Positions 22,758 to 34,738 are shown, numbered from the stretch's first letter. The stretch is DNA of 64,000 nt from Bos javanicus (GCF_032452875.1 NC_083870.1:4030001-4094000); one strand, 5' to 3'. Translations and numbers: made by a program. Notes: generated by a model from the letters alone, not told the origin.

Positions 22758-23074
22758 TTTTTTTTTTTTTTTTACTTATTTACATTGGCTTCTCTTTGAT
22801 GGTTTAGGGAAAGAGAAAAATTTACTAAGAAGCAAACACACACCAGGCACTTTATAGAGTTAAAAGCTTGAAAATTCTCCCACAAAATTTGAGTTGTGTA
22901 TGCAAGTGGAACTTTGACAGGAGAGGTCTGCTGGGTGAGAGATCAGAAGATCCACCTCTGGGAGGAGAAAGAGACCAACAAATGCTTGTCCATATGTGTG
23001 TGTTAAATCGTGGGAGCAGGACAGTTCCCTGCAGTCCTAAGACATAGAAGAAGCAGAACCAGGTCCCAGCTTTG
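22758..23074 (-). repeat. unclassified retroposon-like repeat, copy 2
   Basis: T-run at 22758-22773 (poly-A of the minus-strand element), then about 300 bp that match 15353-15664 in inverted orientation. Beyond 23074 the two copies diverge, consistent with different 5' truncation points. Confidence 0.65.
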
Positions 23075-23324
23075 TCAGATGGTAGAAGGTGGGGCTCCAG
23101 GGATTCAGGGCCCCAAACAGAATGTCAATTTTGTGGCAGGATGTGGTCTGTATAGGGTTCTGGGTGCACATGTTAACCCTAGACAGTTTTCTGATTCAAG
23201 ATAAGAAGTGAGAGACAGAAGGCTATTGCTCTTAAAAGGTGAATTTCATAAGGACTTCAGAATGCCATCACTTCCATCTCAGTGTCCTGCACAGAGAATG
23301 CTACCCAAGAGAGGAATAATATCA

Positions 23325-23555
23325 GATTTATTGTGCAATTACTTGTGGCAGGTGCTATTCTAGATACTCTACAAGTAGTGGCTCATTTAATCCTCACCAC
23401 ACCTCTACTAGGTGGGGATTTCTGCATCCCATCCTGTAGATGAGGAGACTGAAATAGCAGAGAAATTATTCTCAGCACAAGGTCATACAGATAGCATTTC
23501 TAGGATCTGAATTCTGGAGTCTAGTTCAGGAGCCTTCACTCATAACCATCATGCA
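23325..23555 (-). repeat. MIR SINE
   Basis: Reverse MIR: aggtgctattctagatactc, ggctcatttaatcctcacca, gatgaggagactgaaatagc and aggtcatacag, all in order. Confidence 0.7.
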
Positions 23556-24140
23556 GCCAGAATCTGAAGAAAAATAGTTGGGAATACTCAAAGGTAGGCC
23601 CAAGCAGCATCAGTTGGTGCTTAACCCTCTGGACAGTGGTGTGGGCTTTCTTTGGGCGGAAGCAGTGATACTTTTGCAAATTCTGTGACCAGGTGACAAC
23701 ATGGAGCATGAACAACTAAGACAGCTTGTAGGATCTCAGAGACAAGATTTGTTTTCACCTTCAAATAGGACAAATCTTGGTCTGACTCTAGCAAATAGAT
23801 AAGGCTGTAGGTACCTTAAATAGAGAGGAATCAGGTAATTATACTGTACCTTGAACGTGCCCCAAGGCAAGTTGTGTCCATTGTAAGGGTCATAAATGAC
23901 TGTCTGCCTGCAGACCCTCTGGTCTGACACCTGTTTTTGTAAATGAAAATGAGACACAGTCATATCTGTTCATTTAGGTCTTTTCCACAGCTGCTTTGCA
24001 CAAAGCATTGGTGTTGAATACTTGTGACAGGCTGTATGATCTGCAAAGCCTAAAATATCTAAAATCTGGCCTTTCACAGACTGAATTTTGCTGACTCCTG
24101 GTCTAGAGAAATATTTGTTCTTTAACATTTTCTCATCCAA
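23556..24140. other. unassigned non-coding sequence
   Basis: No repeat or gene recognised. The end (gactcctggtctagagaaa) may belong to an old repeat. Confidence 0.3.
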
Positions 24141-24149
24141 GCCTCCCAG

Positions 24150-24310
24150 GCTCAGGTCTTATGTGTTACCAGTCCTATTTTATGGATGGAAAAAATCTGA
24201 GGCCCAGAGACGTTAGACAATTTATTCCAAGTTCTGTGGCCACAAAGTCTTGTCTGTCAGAATTAGGGCCCAGATCCCTTGACTCCAAAGGCTATTTCCT
24301 TTGATTTCAT
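24150..24310 (-). repeat. MIR SINE fragment
   Basis: gtcctattttatggatgg, aaatctgaggcccagagacg and ttctgtggccaca blocks. Confidence 0.55.
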
Positions 24311-24348
24311 CCTTCTACAAATGGGTTCTTTCATGTCTGGTGACAGGA

Positions 24349-24567
24349 TGTGTGCTACATCACTCAGTCATGTCTGACTCTTTGTGACTCTATGGACTAT
24401 AGTCTGCCAAGTTCCTTGTCTCTGAGCTTCTCCAGGCAAGAATACTGGAGTGTGTTGCATTGCCCTCCTCCAGGGGATCTTCCCAATCCAGACATAGAAA
24501 CTTTGTCTCATGTTGTCTCCTGCACTGGCAGACGGGTTCTTTACCTCTAGCACCATCTGGGAAGCCA
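24349..24567 (-). mobile_element. Bov-tA SINE
   Basis: Reverse copy from the body (cagtcatgtctgactctttg) to the tRNA head (ccatctgggaagcc). Moderately diverged. Confidence 0.93.
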
Positions 24568-25576
24568 CTGTTTCTCCTCCAAAACCCTTGAACAAAGCCC
24601 CAGGGAAAAGGTGGTAAATTACACGGACCTGCATCCAAATACAGAGCGTTTTCTTTCCCTTTCTGTTCTCAAAAACTTAAGAAGGACACTGGATGTCACC
24701 TGTGCAAATTACTTGTACTTTGCACAGTACATGTCTGTGTGAAGACTTCAGGCTTCTGTCAAACTTCATAAAATTTTTGAATCTCTAGAGTTAAGATCAC
24801 AGAGAAATCAACTGGCTTCAAGTCTAAGGAAAAACAGTGCCTGTAGGGAGAGAAGAGGTGCAGAAACCTCTTCTGGGGAAGAAGAAACCTCTGGGGAAAA
24901 CACATCTGGATACAAAGAGTCTTGCTGCCATAATTGACAGATGGGTGAAGGTCAAGTGTGGGCTAGGGCTGGTGGGACAGTGGGATCCCCAAGGGGCTAC
25001 ATAAATTGGAGGAGTCGGCAGTCTCTTCCAGCCTCATTCTCTGTGAGATACCAGGCACTCAAAAAAGGTGAGAACAGGCCTAAGAAATGCTTACTGTGGA
25101 ACAGACATGGGGAAGAGAAGGAGCAGCCATAGAGGGGCAAGAAATTCAACTAGATTTGTCTCCTTTATCTCCCAGACAGAACAAAAGCTTTCATCTTTGG
25201 GGAGAAAAGCAATAAGCACTTCTGGCTTTAGGGTGTTAGGGAAGAGTCATTTACATCTGGGAAAAGGGAACAAAGAGGAAAGTTCTACTTCTGAGGAGAA
25301 TTCTGGCAGCCCCCACTTTAGTAAAATGCTGGGGGTGGGCTTCACCAGTAATACATACAACCATCAAGTACGTCCTCATAGGGTGCACTGAGAGGGGCTT
25401 TCACATTGAGAGGATCTCACATTGCCTCTGTGACACATTCTACTAATGCCCACCTCCATCCAAGCATGAAAAAACAACAGCCAAACCCAGTCAAGGGATG
25501 GTCTATAAAATAACTAACCAGTAACCTTCAAGAGTGTCAAAGTTATGAAATAAAGGAAAGACAAACTGTTCCAGAG
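24568..25576. other. unassigned non-coding sequence
   Basis: About 1 kb without recognised repeats. The 107-codon + frame at 25068-25391 lacks motifs and a neighbouring frame overlaps it. Confidence 0.35.
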
Positions 25577-25590
25577 TGGAGGAGACCATG

Positions 25591-25861
25591 CTGCTGCTGC
25601 TAAGTCACTTCAGTCATGTCCGACTCTGTGAGACCCCATGAACTGCAGCCCACCAGGCTCCCCCGTCCCTGGGATTCTCCAGGCAAGAACACTGGAGTGG
25701 GTTGCCATTTCCTTCTCCAATGCATGAAAGTGGAAAGTGAAAGTGAAGTCACTCAGTCGTGTCTGATTCTTAGCGACCCCATGGACTGCAGCCTACCAGG
25801 CTCCTCCATCCATGGGATTTTCCAGGCAAGAGTACTGGAGTGGGTTGCCATTGCCTTCTCC
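25591..25861 (-). mobile_element. Bov-A2 SINE, complete
   Basis: Two reversed Bov-A monomers joined by the aaagtggaaagtgaaagtga linker, preceded by a short CTG run. Perfect 14-bp duplication TGGAGGAGACCATG at 25577-25590 and 25862-25875. Confidence 0.97.
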
Positions 25862-26035
25862 TGGAGGAGACCATGAGACATAATTAAATGAGGTATGGGG
25901 TCCTGGATGGGATCCTAAAATGAAAAAAAAAAGAAAAAGAACATTCACAGAAAAAACTGTTGAACTCTGAATAAATTCTATACTTTAGTTAATAGTAGGG
26001 AAGCCAAGTGAAAGATATATGAGAACTCTCTATAC

Positions 26036-26043
26036 TATATATA

Positions 26044-26093
<50 letters not shown>

Positions 26094-26102
26094 TATGTAT
26101 AT
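26036..26102. repeat. compound TA/TG/TA/CA microsatellite, self-complementary
   Basis: (TG)n at about 26044-26063, (TA)n at about 26063-26080 and (CA)n at about 26081-26093. The TG and CA blocks pair, so the whole tract is an inverted repeat centred near 26071. Confidence 0.9.
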
Positions 26103-26479
26103 CTGCCATTCTGCTATGAACCTAAAATATCATTTAATACTATTTAAATGTTTTTAAAATAACTATTCAATAAGTATATGCAAATAGAATTTCACCTTAC
26201 CACTGATTGCCATTAGAATTCCAGAAACCAGTTATTTGATTGACTGTTCTTTAAGGTACTGATTATAACATGGTAGTTTTCTATATCTCTACTCTGCTAA
26301 CATGATGACAATTATGTTATTATCTGTAAACAAACACATAATTTCACTAGTACAAAATGTTTCAAAGTATCTGTCTTTGACATTTCTCAAATGAATGACA
26401 CCTTTTGCAAACTTGAGTTTCCTTCAATGTGTATATTTTTGTAAAAAATTTTCACCTATCAGATCGCAAAAATTATTGA
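26103..26479. other. unassigned AT-rich sequence
   Basis: AT-rich, with no frame or repeat recognised. Confidence 0.35.
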
Positions 26480-26640
26480 GTGGAATCCCCTCTTCATTTT
26501 CTCACCTCAGGACCTGCGTTCTTGCTGTTTCTTCAGCTGACATGGGGTTGTTCCTGTTCTCTCTTAGTCCTTCTCATCACTCAAGATGCAGCTCAAATGC
26601 TCTGCTTTCTTCCTTTTGCGCTCCTGGCCTGTAATATCTT
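26480..26640 (+). repeat. L2-like LINE remnant
   Basis: actcaagatgcagctcaaat followed by ctgctttcttccttttgc fits the L2 ORF 3' part. Diverged. Confidence 0.4.
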
Positions 26641-26819
26641 TCATAGTCAAAATATTAAAAATATTGAAAACCTGGTATATCACAGATATTTACCTGTCAG
26701 GATGAATATTGGCCATAAACACACAGTTTGGCCAAATTGCACCTACTTGTTGAGTCTCTTTTTTTCCAATTGCACCTTGCATTCCACTGTGCAGCTTAGA
26801 CAGTGTTTTTAAAATAATG

Positions 26820-27000
26820 TATACTTTGCCTGTTGGACTGCAAAATCTTTAGGAGTAGCTTCCTCATCTTTGTGAAACCCCATGTGTTTAGCACAGTGCC
26901 CTTTCCCTAATATTTGCTCTGAGGGTCACAGAGGCTTGGTGATGGAGTTAGAATTTGAATCCCTGCCCTTAACTCCTATGATTGCAAATTCCATGTTGCT
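26820..27000. repeat. L2/MIR-like remnant
   Basis: ggactgcaaaatctttagg and tagcacagtgccc resemble the L2 tail. The next block (ttagaatttgaatccctgcc) is MIR-like. The two may be separate insertions. Confidence 0.4.
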
Positions 27001-27480
27001 TGCAATAGGTCTCTCATATATGTTGAACCAGTTAGGATATGTTTGACTCTAAGAAACTGAATACTGATCTACAATGGCTTTGACAATGAAGGAATGTTAA
27101 CTCACAGAACAAAATTCTGGCAATGGATAATAGGTTTCTTACAGAGAATTAACACATCATTAGGAACTCAGGCTCATTCTCTCTCTCCTTTCTGCTTTCC
27201 TCAGTGTGTTGGCTTTCTGTCCTTAGGCTTATTAACTCACGGTGGCAAACTGATGCCACGTACCACCCTCACACATAATACCATCTCACACAGGGAAAAA
27301 ATGTGCAGGAAACACTATCTCTGCTCCTCCCTGAGACTTTCCTTTATGTCTCACTACCCAGAAGAAACTCACATGCTTAACCAATCACTGGCAAAAAAAA
27401 AAAAAAAAGTGGAATGTCTGTGACTAACATACACCAATTAGAGTTTCTTCCTTGAAGCTGGAGTAGGGAGCTGCATTCCC
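27001..27480. repeat. probable old repeat, family unassigned
   Basis: The start (ttgactctaagaaactgaat) and the aaccaatcactggc block near 27380 have the look of an old mammalian dispersed repeat. A (A)16 run sits at about 27391-27407. Its family is not clear to me. Confidence 0.3.
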
Positions 27481-27639
27481 AGGGCATGCTGTAATCTGGG
27501 TCATATCTGAGCACACTTTGTGTTCTGTCAGCAAGAAGGATGGACAGTATGACTGTTGGTTATGGGCTAGCATCTGTTATGTGCTAACCTGAGGTATTCT
27601 TTATTTCTTATATGTATTCACACTCCCCCTTTAATTCTA

Positions 27640-27745
27640 TTATGATCCTGAGAGCAGGAGTCAAGTCTTAGACTTCTCTTGCATTCTCCAGAGTCTGGCC
27701 CAGAGATGAGATTAGTGTATACCTGTTGATCAGTTGAAGAAAAGG
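27640..27745 (+). repeat. L2-like LINE tail
   Basis: gatcctgagagcaggagtc, then cagagtctggcccagagatg and tatacctgttgatcag, in L2 3'-end order. Confidence 0.4.
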
Positions 27746-28039
27746 AAAATAACCTAATGTCAAAAAGTTGAAGACTCTGTCATTCACAATTCTTCCATAT
27801 TTCTATGCCAGCCTTTGATGGGTCCTTTTGGTGCACTTGCAGAGGATATCAAGTTGGAAGAAGGGCACCAGGAATTCTGTGTGATGATAATCAGTTTGTT
27901 GGCTGGGCAGGCACACATGCCAAATTATACACCAGGCAGACATTGGGACACCTGCTTTGACAAAGCATATCCATTATGGGATTTGTGTAACTACTAATGC
28001 CAGCAGCAGAGTTCCCCACATTCATCATGTTTCTCTTCA

Positions 28040-28190
28040 TTTCCATATTTTTGCTCATGTTACCCCTTTTCTTGGAACATCTTCTCCTCTCCCACCCATA
28101 TTTCACCTGGCTGAATCCTGTTCATCATTAAAACCTTTCCTGGGAGACTTTCCTCCCAAATTCTCCTACCAGGCAATTTGGATTCCTTTT
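28040..28190 (+). repeat. L2-like LINE remnant
   Basis: cttggaacatcttctcctct, ctgaatcctgttcatcatta and ctttcctgggagactttcct follow the order of the L2 3' coding part. Confidence 0.5.
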
Positions 28191-28241
28191 CTATGATCCT
28201 GGGTGGGTGTCCTAATAGTCGCACATAATAACATCATATGT

Positions 28242-28242
<1 letters not shown>

Positions 28243-28291
<49 letters not shown>

Positions 28292-28318
28292 CATGAGATA
28301 TTATATGGTATATATATA
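28243..28318. repeat. (AT)n microsatellite
   Basis: About 20 pure AT units (28245-28284) followed by imperfect TATA-rich sequence. Likely polymorphic. Confidence 0.9.
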
Positions 28319-28499
28319 AGATACAATTTAATGCTTATTATCTCCTAGGTTTGTGATAAATGTTTTAGCTACTATTATCTTGATCAGAAAAACCCTATGA
28401 TACATTATGGGACTGACTTTCTGGTTTGAAGTGTAATAAAATAATAATAGAACTAAAGTTGCAATTAAAAAATGCTTTAAAGGAAAATATACAGGGATA

Positions 28500-28870
28500 T
28501 AAAAGTACCTAAGAGGGCAAGCAGACAGTGCATCGCAAGAAGCATTTAAATTGAGAATGAAGGACTAAGTGGACATTAACCAGGTTTGTCTAGAAGCCAT
28601 TGGGAAGATGTTGAACAGTATTAAGATACCTTAGATATCTTAAAGAGGGTACATGTGTGGGGAATTTGAGACAGGAGTCACATAATCAGGTTTCTGTTTG
28701 AAAAAAAAAAAAAATGATTGGGCTGCAGTGTATCTTATAAAAGTTGAGTCAGAAGGGATATGGAGAGAACAGTTGAGAGGCTTCTTCTGTGGTCCAAGAT
28801 CAAGATGGTGGTAGCTTGGATCAGGGTAGCGGCCTTAGAGATGGAACAAAAAAGGTGGATTTGAGCTTTA
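28500..28870 (+). repeat. old repeat, same family as 2625-3860
   Basis: gaagccattgggaag, aggagtcacataatcagg, tgattgggctgcagtgtat and ggatcagggtagcgg follow the order of blocks in the 2.6-3.9 kb copy. An A-run at about 28700-28713 is a later expansion. Confidence 0.45.
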
Positions 28871-28874
28871 TTCA

Positions 28875-29450
28875 TTTTCTATTGCTTCTGTAACAAATTA
28901 ACACTAACCTGGAGGCTTAAAGAGGCTTAAAACAACGTCTACTTAGCATCTCACAGTTGGTCAAAAGTCCTGGCACAAAGTGGCTCAACCGCTCTCTGCT
29001 CAGAGTATCTCAGGGCTGAAATCATAATTCAGCCAGCCAGAGTTTTAACTAAGGCTTTGAGGAAGATTCTACCTGCAAACTCATCTCAGGCCATTGACAG
29101 AATTTAATTCGTTGAGGTTGTAGGACTTCAGTCTCCATTTCCCTGAAACATGACCTCTTTTACTCTCAAGCCACTGATGGTGCATCAAATTCTCCTCGTG
29201 GTTGTAATCTCCTCCATGCCCTTCTGCTGTTTCTGATTTTCCTCTTCTGATTTCTTTTCTACTTTTCAGGGTTCATGTGATTACATTAGACCTGCCTAGA
29301 ATATACAGGATAATCTCTCTATCTTGAGGTCGACTGGTTAACATCCTTAATCATATTCGCCATCTCTACTTTGCCACACACTATAACATAACCATGGGCA
29401 TGCCATTAAAAGGCAAAGGCCATGGCGGCCAAAATTCTGCCTGTTTTATC
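28875..29450 (-). mobile_element. MLT1 (MaLR) LTR
   Basis: Reverse MLT1: ttctattgcttctgtaacaa and taaaacaac near the start, gtgattacattagacctgcc and aggataatctctctatcttg near the end. Diagnostic order for an MLT1 solo LTR of about 0.5 kb. A direct tandem of aggcttaaagaggcttaaa sits near 28910. Confidence 0.8.
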
Positions 29451-29593
29451 TGCTGAGATAAAATCAATAGTTTTTGGCCATAGATTGAAAGGAAAATGAT
29501 TATATACTTTCTCAAAGACAGATGCAAATGTAGAGAAGTTAGTTCATATCAGGAAATGGGCTGCCATTATTTGTGAGCTAATATCATCAGATG

Positions 29594-31158
29594 CGACCCA
29601 GATAATCACAATGATGTGATCACTGACCTAGAGCCAGACATCCTAGAAAGCAAAGTCAAGTGGGCCTTAAGAAGCATCACTACGAACAAAGCTAGTGGAG
29701 GTGATGGAATTCCAGTTGAGCTATTTCAAATCCTGAAAGATGATGCTGTGAAAGTGCTGCACTCAATATGTCAGCAAATTTGGAAAACTCAGCAGTGGCC
29801 ACAGGACTGGAAAAGGTCAGTTTTCATTCCGATCGCAAAGAAAGGCAATGCCAAAGAATGCTCAAACTACCGCACAACTGCACTCATCTCACACACTAGT
29901 GAAGTAATGCTCAAAATTCTCCAAGCAAGGCTTCAACAGTACATGAAACCTGAACTTCCAGATGTTCAAGCTGGTTTTAGAAAAGGCAGAGGAACCAGAG
30001 ATCAAATTGCCAACATCTGTTGGATCATTGAAAAAGCAGGAGAGTTCCAGGAAAACATCTATTTCTGATTTATTGACTATGCCAAAGCCTTTGACTGTGT
30101 GGATCATAATAAACTGTGGAAAATTCTGAGAGAGATGGGAATATCAGTCCACCTGACCTGCCTCTTGAGATATCTGTATGCAGGTCAGGAAGCGACAGTT
30201 AGAACTGGACATGGAACAACAGACTTGTTCCAAATAGGAAAAGGAGTACATCAAGGCTGTATATTGTCACCTTGCTTATTTAACTTACATGCAGATTACA
30301 TCATGAGAAATGCTGGGCTAGATGAAGCACAGCTAGATTCAAGATTGCTGCGAGAAATATCAATAACCTCAAATATGTAGATGACACCACCCTTAAGGCA
30401 GAAAGAACCTCTTGATGAAAGTGAAAGACGAGAGTGAAAAAGTTGGCTTAAAGCTCAACATTCAGAAAACTAAGATCATGGCATCCAGTCCTGTCACTTC
30501 ATGGGAAATAGATGGGGAAACAGTGGAAACAGTGTCAGACTTTATTTTGAGGGGGCTCCAAAATCACTGCAGATGATGATTGCAGCTATGAAATTAAAAA
30601 ATGCTTACTCCTTGGAAGAAAAATTATGACCAACATAGACAGCATATTAAAAAGCAGAGACATTACTTTGCCAACAAAGGTCCGTCTAGTCAAGGCTATG
30701 GTTTTTCCAGTGGTCAGGTATGGATATGAGAGTTGGACTATAAAGAAAGCTGTAAAGCTGAGTGCAGAAGAACTGATGCTTTTGAACTGTGGTGTTGGAG
30801 AAGACTCTTGAGAGTCCCTTGGACTGCAAGAAGATTCAACCAGTCAATCCTAAAGGAGATGAGTCCTGAATATTCTTTGGAAGGACTGATGCTGAAGCTG
30901 AAACTCCAATACTTTGGCCACCTGATGCAAAGAATTGACTCATTTGAAAAGACCCTGATGCTGGGAAAGATTGAAGGCGGGAGGATAAGGGGACAACAGA
31001 GGATGAGATGGTTGGATGGCATCACCAACTCAATGGACATGAGTTTGAGTAAACTCCAGCAGTTGGTGATGGACAGGGAGGTTTGGCATGCTGCAGTCCA
31101 TGGGTTCGCCAAGAGTCGGACATGACTGAGCGACTGAACTGAACTGAGCTGAATACCC
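29594..31158 (+). mobile_element. BovB LINE, 5'-truncated, 1.56 kb
   Basis: Sense BovB from the start of the reverse transcriptase region to the tail (ctgaactgaactgagctgaa). The heptamer TCAGATG at 29587-29593 and 31159-31165 may be its target duplication. It belongs to the older sequence type (SLEGLM, GKIEGG). Confidence 0.95.
29616..31125 (+). pseudogene. BovB reverse transcriptase remnant
   Basis: Frames at 29616-30068, 30099-30380, 30626-30811 and 30733-31125 are consecutive pieces of the BovB ORF. Visible blocks are NKASGGDGIPVELFQ, FRKGRGTRDQIANI and GVHQGCILSPCLFN (Q for the usual RQG context). The catalytic region reads YVDD in a separate phase near 30376. A TGA at 30066-30068 breaks the IYFCFIDYAKAF block, and frameshifts near 30370 and 30410-30550 break the rest. 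Confidence 0.93.
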
Positions 31159-31359
31159 TCAGATGTTTTGTAGGCCTGGTACGCAGCGTGAGTAACAAGA
31201 ACTGGGTCAGAGGAAACATGGCCTGAGCTCTGGCCCCTGCTCTGCACATCCCTGGGCAAGTTTAGGGGACCCTGGTTTCCTAATTTGTAGAAGGAAGATA
31301 TGGAAGCAGATAGTTTCTTCTAAGTGCAAATTTCTAATACTGAGTTAATCATATTCATT

Positions 31360-31960
31360 TGTCTTTTCTTCCTGCTACTTGATTGGGAACAGGCCAGGTG
31401 TGAGGAGGAGGGGCCGTGGAACGCTCTGCAAATGCTGAATTCATCATGTCTTTTCATACAGTGTAATACCGACAGATGTTTCTGAGTCATAATAAAAGGT
31501 TAAATATTTTAATAAAAAAAAGACACATGTTGAAGGTGATTTGGGTTTCTATTAAACTCCCCTATACCCACAATTTTTCCTCACATGCAAATGAACTGGA
31601 AGCTTATTAATGAGATGAGAGGCTAGAGCCTAATTAGCAGCAGAACTGGGGAAGCTTACACTAGCTGATTCAGCAAACTAACTGGATAATTACTGTAGCT
31701 GGACTTTGGCAGCTTCTAGAAAAGCTTATTAATGGAGCTCTCAGAAATTGCTTTGATTATGGCCTCTCAACCTGGGGGCTTAATCCAGGCCATAGACGTT
31801 TTACGGTTATTCTGTGCAGGGAATCAGTCTCTTTCATCATCATTAGTAGGCAGGCAGAATACAAACCATCTCCTGCTAGGTCAAAACCTTACCAACTTAG
31901 AGACCCGAGGGAACTTCTGTGTCTACTGCTGAGCCAGTTGTTTCTGAGTCCAGTTTTTAT
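31360..31960. promoter_or_regulatory. candidate conserved non-coding block
   Basis: Repeat-free sequence downstream of a BovB with an unusual density of factor-binding cores: octamer-like atgcaaat at about 31586, gcctaattagcag at about 31628, ggataattactg at about 31684, and cttattaatg twice (about 31602 and 31726). The pattern resembles developmental enhancers. Inference only. Confidence 0.4.
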
Positions 31961-32077
31961 TTGTTCCTCAGCTTAGAGAGATACACCTCATGATACTTTT
32001 CACATTCATTGCCTATTTGAGTCTAGTACTTTAGATATTAATTTTTAATTTAAAAGACATATATATGGCATTTGCAT

Positions 32078-32335
32078 GGCTGACACAGTTCTAAGTGATT
32101 TACACTTGTAAAATCTCATTTAATCTTCACAATCCTGTGAGGGACATGTTATTAGTATCTTCCATGTATACATGCTTGCTTATACCCCAGGGCTAGTATC
32201 ATACATGTTTCCATGTGGGTACAAGGAAATTGAGGCACAAAGTAACTTACCTAAAATCACAGTCAGTGAGGAACAGGGTCAGTATATAAACTCAAGAACC
32301 TTGACTTCTGAATACAGACTCTTAGCCATGTCGCT
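32078..32335 (-). repeat. MIR SINE
   Basis: Reverse MIR: acacttgtaaaatctcattt, aatcttcacaatcctgtgag, aattgaggcacaaagtaact and aaatcacagtcag, with an extra 50 bp or so between the second and third blocks. Confidence 0.65.
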
Positions 32336-32931
32336 CTGATGATTTTGTAGCTTGGCATGGTGATAGTTCAGAAGAAAAGCTGAATTAGACAAAGCACTAG
32401 GCTTCCAAACTAAGGCTGGCTTTCTGAAATTCTGATTATAAAACAGAACATTAATTCTATTTTGTTAGAAGTAGTTAGTGCCATTTGGCTTTTCTTGGAT
32501 CTTGAGCTTAACATAGTCCACAAGTGAATCACGGGAAACCCAGAGGACAGGAGAACATGTTAAAGGTTACCATGGAGGTGCAATAGGCAAAGTATGGCCT
32601 GAGGGAAGCCCTGCAGGGTGAGCTACCCAGGTTCTTAATCAAATAAGTTATAAGACGGAAAAACAGATCAAAGTGAATTCATAGTTTGAAAGAAACTTGA
32701 GGCATTTCAGCTGAGTGCAGGGTATACATCTTCTTCGGACCTTGATCTAAATGAAATGTAAGAGATTGATACAACTGATATAAAATTGATAAAAGCTAAA
32801 AGTTGGAACACTAGTTATTAGATGGTATTAAGTAATTATCAATATTTTAGCTATGAAAATATTATTACATGTTACTTTTTGAGTTCATGTATCTTATTGG
32901 AATACATAATATGATGTCTGGAATTTGCTTC
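32336..32931. other. unassigned non-coding sequence
   Basis: AT-rich, with no recognised repeat or frame. Confidence 0.35.
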
Positions 32932-34738
32932 ATCTGAATGCAGAGTTCCAAAGAATAGCAAGAACAGATAAGAAAGCCTTCTTCAGCAATCAATGCAAAG
33001 AAATAGAGGAAAACAACAGAATGGGAAAGACTAGGGATCTCTTCAAGAAAATCAGAGATACCAAAGGAAAATTTCATGCAAAGATGAGCTCAATAAAGGA
33101 CAGAAATGGTATGTACCTAACAGAAGCAGAAGATATTAAGAAGAGATGGCAAGAATACACAGAAGAACTGTACAAAAAAGATCTTCTTGACCCAGATAAT
33201 CATGATGGTGTGATCGCTGACCTAGAGCCAGACATCCTGGAATGTGAAGTCAAGTGGGCCTTAAAAAGCATCACCACGAACAAAGCTAGTGGAGGTGATG
33301 GAATTCCAGTTGAGCTATTGCAAATCCTGAAAGATGATGCTGTGAAAGTGTTACACTCAATATGCCAGCAAATTTGGAAAACTCAGCAATGGCCACAGGA
33401 CTGGAAAAGGTCAGTTTTCATTCCAATCCCAAAGAAAGGCAATGCCAAAGAATGCTCAGACTACCGCACAATTGCACTCATTTCACAGGCTAGTAAAGTA
33501 ATGCTCAAAATTCTCCAAGCCAGGCTTCAGCAATATGTGAACAGTGAACTTCCTGATGTTCAATCTTGTTTTAGAAAAGGCAGAGGAACCAGAGATCAAA
33601 TTGCCAACATCTGCTGGATCATGGAAAAAGCAAGAGAGTTCCAGAAACACATCTGTTTCTGCTTTATTGGCTATGCCAAAGCCTTTGACTGTGTGGATCA
33701 CAATCAAATGTGGAAAATTCTGAAAGAGATGGGAATACCAGACCACCTGATCTGCCTCTTGAGAAATTTGTATGCAGGTCAGGAAGCAACCGTTAGAACT
33801 GGACATAGAACAACAGACTGGTTCCAAATAGGAAAAGGAGTTCGTCAAGGCTGTATATTGTCACCCTGTTTTTTTAACTTATATGCAGAGTACATCATGA
33901 GAAACGCTGGACTGGAAGAAACACAAACTGGAATCAAGATTGCTGGGAGAAATATCAATAACCTCAGATATGTAGATGACACCACCCTTATGGCAGAAAG
34001 TGAAGAGGAACTCAAAAGCCTCTTGATGAAAGTGAAAGTGGAGAGTGAAAAGTTGGCTTAAAGCTCACCATTCAGAAAACGAAGATCATGGCATCCGGTC
34101 CCACCACTTCGTGGGAAATAGATGGGGAAACAGTGGAAACAGTGTCAGACTTTATTTTTCTGGGCTCCAAAATCACTACAGATGATGACTGCAGCTATGA
34201 AATTAAAAGACGCTTACTCCTTGGAAGGAAAGTTATGACTAACCTAGATAGCATATTCAAAAGCAGAGACATTACTTTGCCAACAAAGGTTCATCTAGTC
34301 AAGGCTATGGTTTTTTCTGTGGTCATGTATGGATGTGAGAGTTGGACTGTGAAGAAGGCTGAGCGCCAAAGATTTCATGCTTTTGAACTGTGGTGTTGGA
34401 GAAGACTCTTGAGAGTCCCTTGGACTGCAAGGAGATCCAACCAGCCCATTCTGAAGGAGATCAGCCCTGGAATTTCTTTGGAAGGAATGATGCTAAAGCT
34501 GAAACTCCAGTACTTTGGCCACCTCATGCGAAGAGTTGACTCACTGGAAAAGACTCTGATACTGGGAGGGATTGCGGGTGGGAGGAGAAGTGGACGACAG
34601 AGGATGAGATGGCTGGATGGCATCACTGACTTGATGGACGTGAGTCTGAGTGAACTCCGGGAGTTGGTGATGGACAGGGAGGCCTGGCGTGCTGCGATTC
34701 ATGGGGTCTCAAAGAGTCGGACACGAATGAGCGACTGA
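32925..34738 (+). pseudogene. BovB reverse transcriptase, one frameshift
   Basis: Two long frames, 32925-34061 (378 codons) and 34088-34738 (216 codons), cover the reverse transcriptase and the C-terminal region. Visible blocks are GDGIPVELLQ, GRGTRDQIANICW, AKAFDCVDHN, GVRQGCILSPCFFN and the catalytic YVDD at residues 349-352 of the first frame. The frames separate where other copies have one extra A in the gaaaaagttgg block, near 34050, so a single-base loss accounts for the break. The first few codons before 32941 are host flank. The endonuclease domain is absent. Confidence 0.93.
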
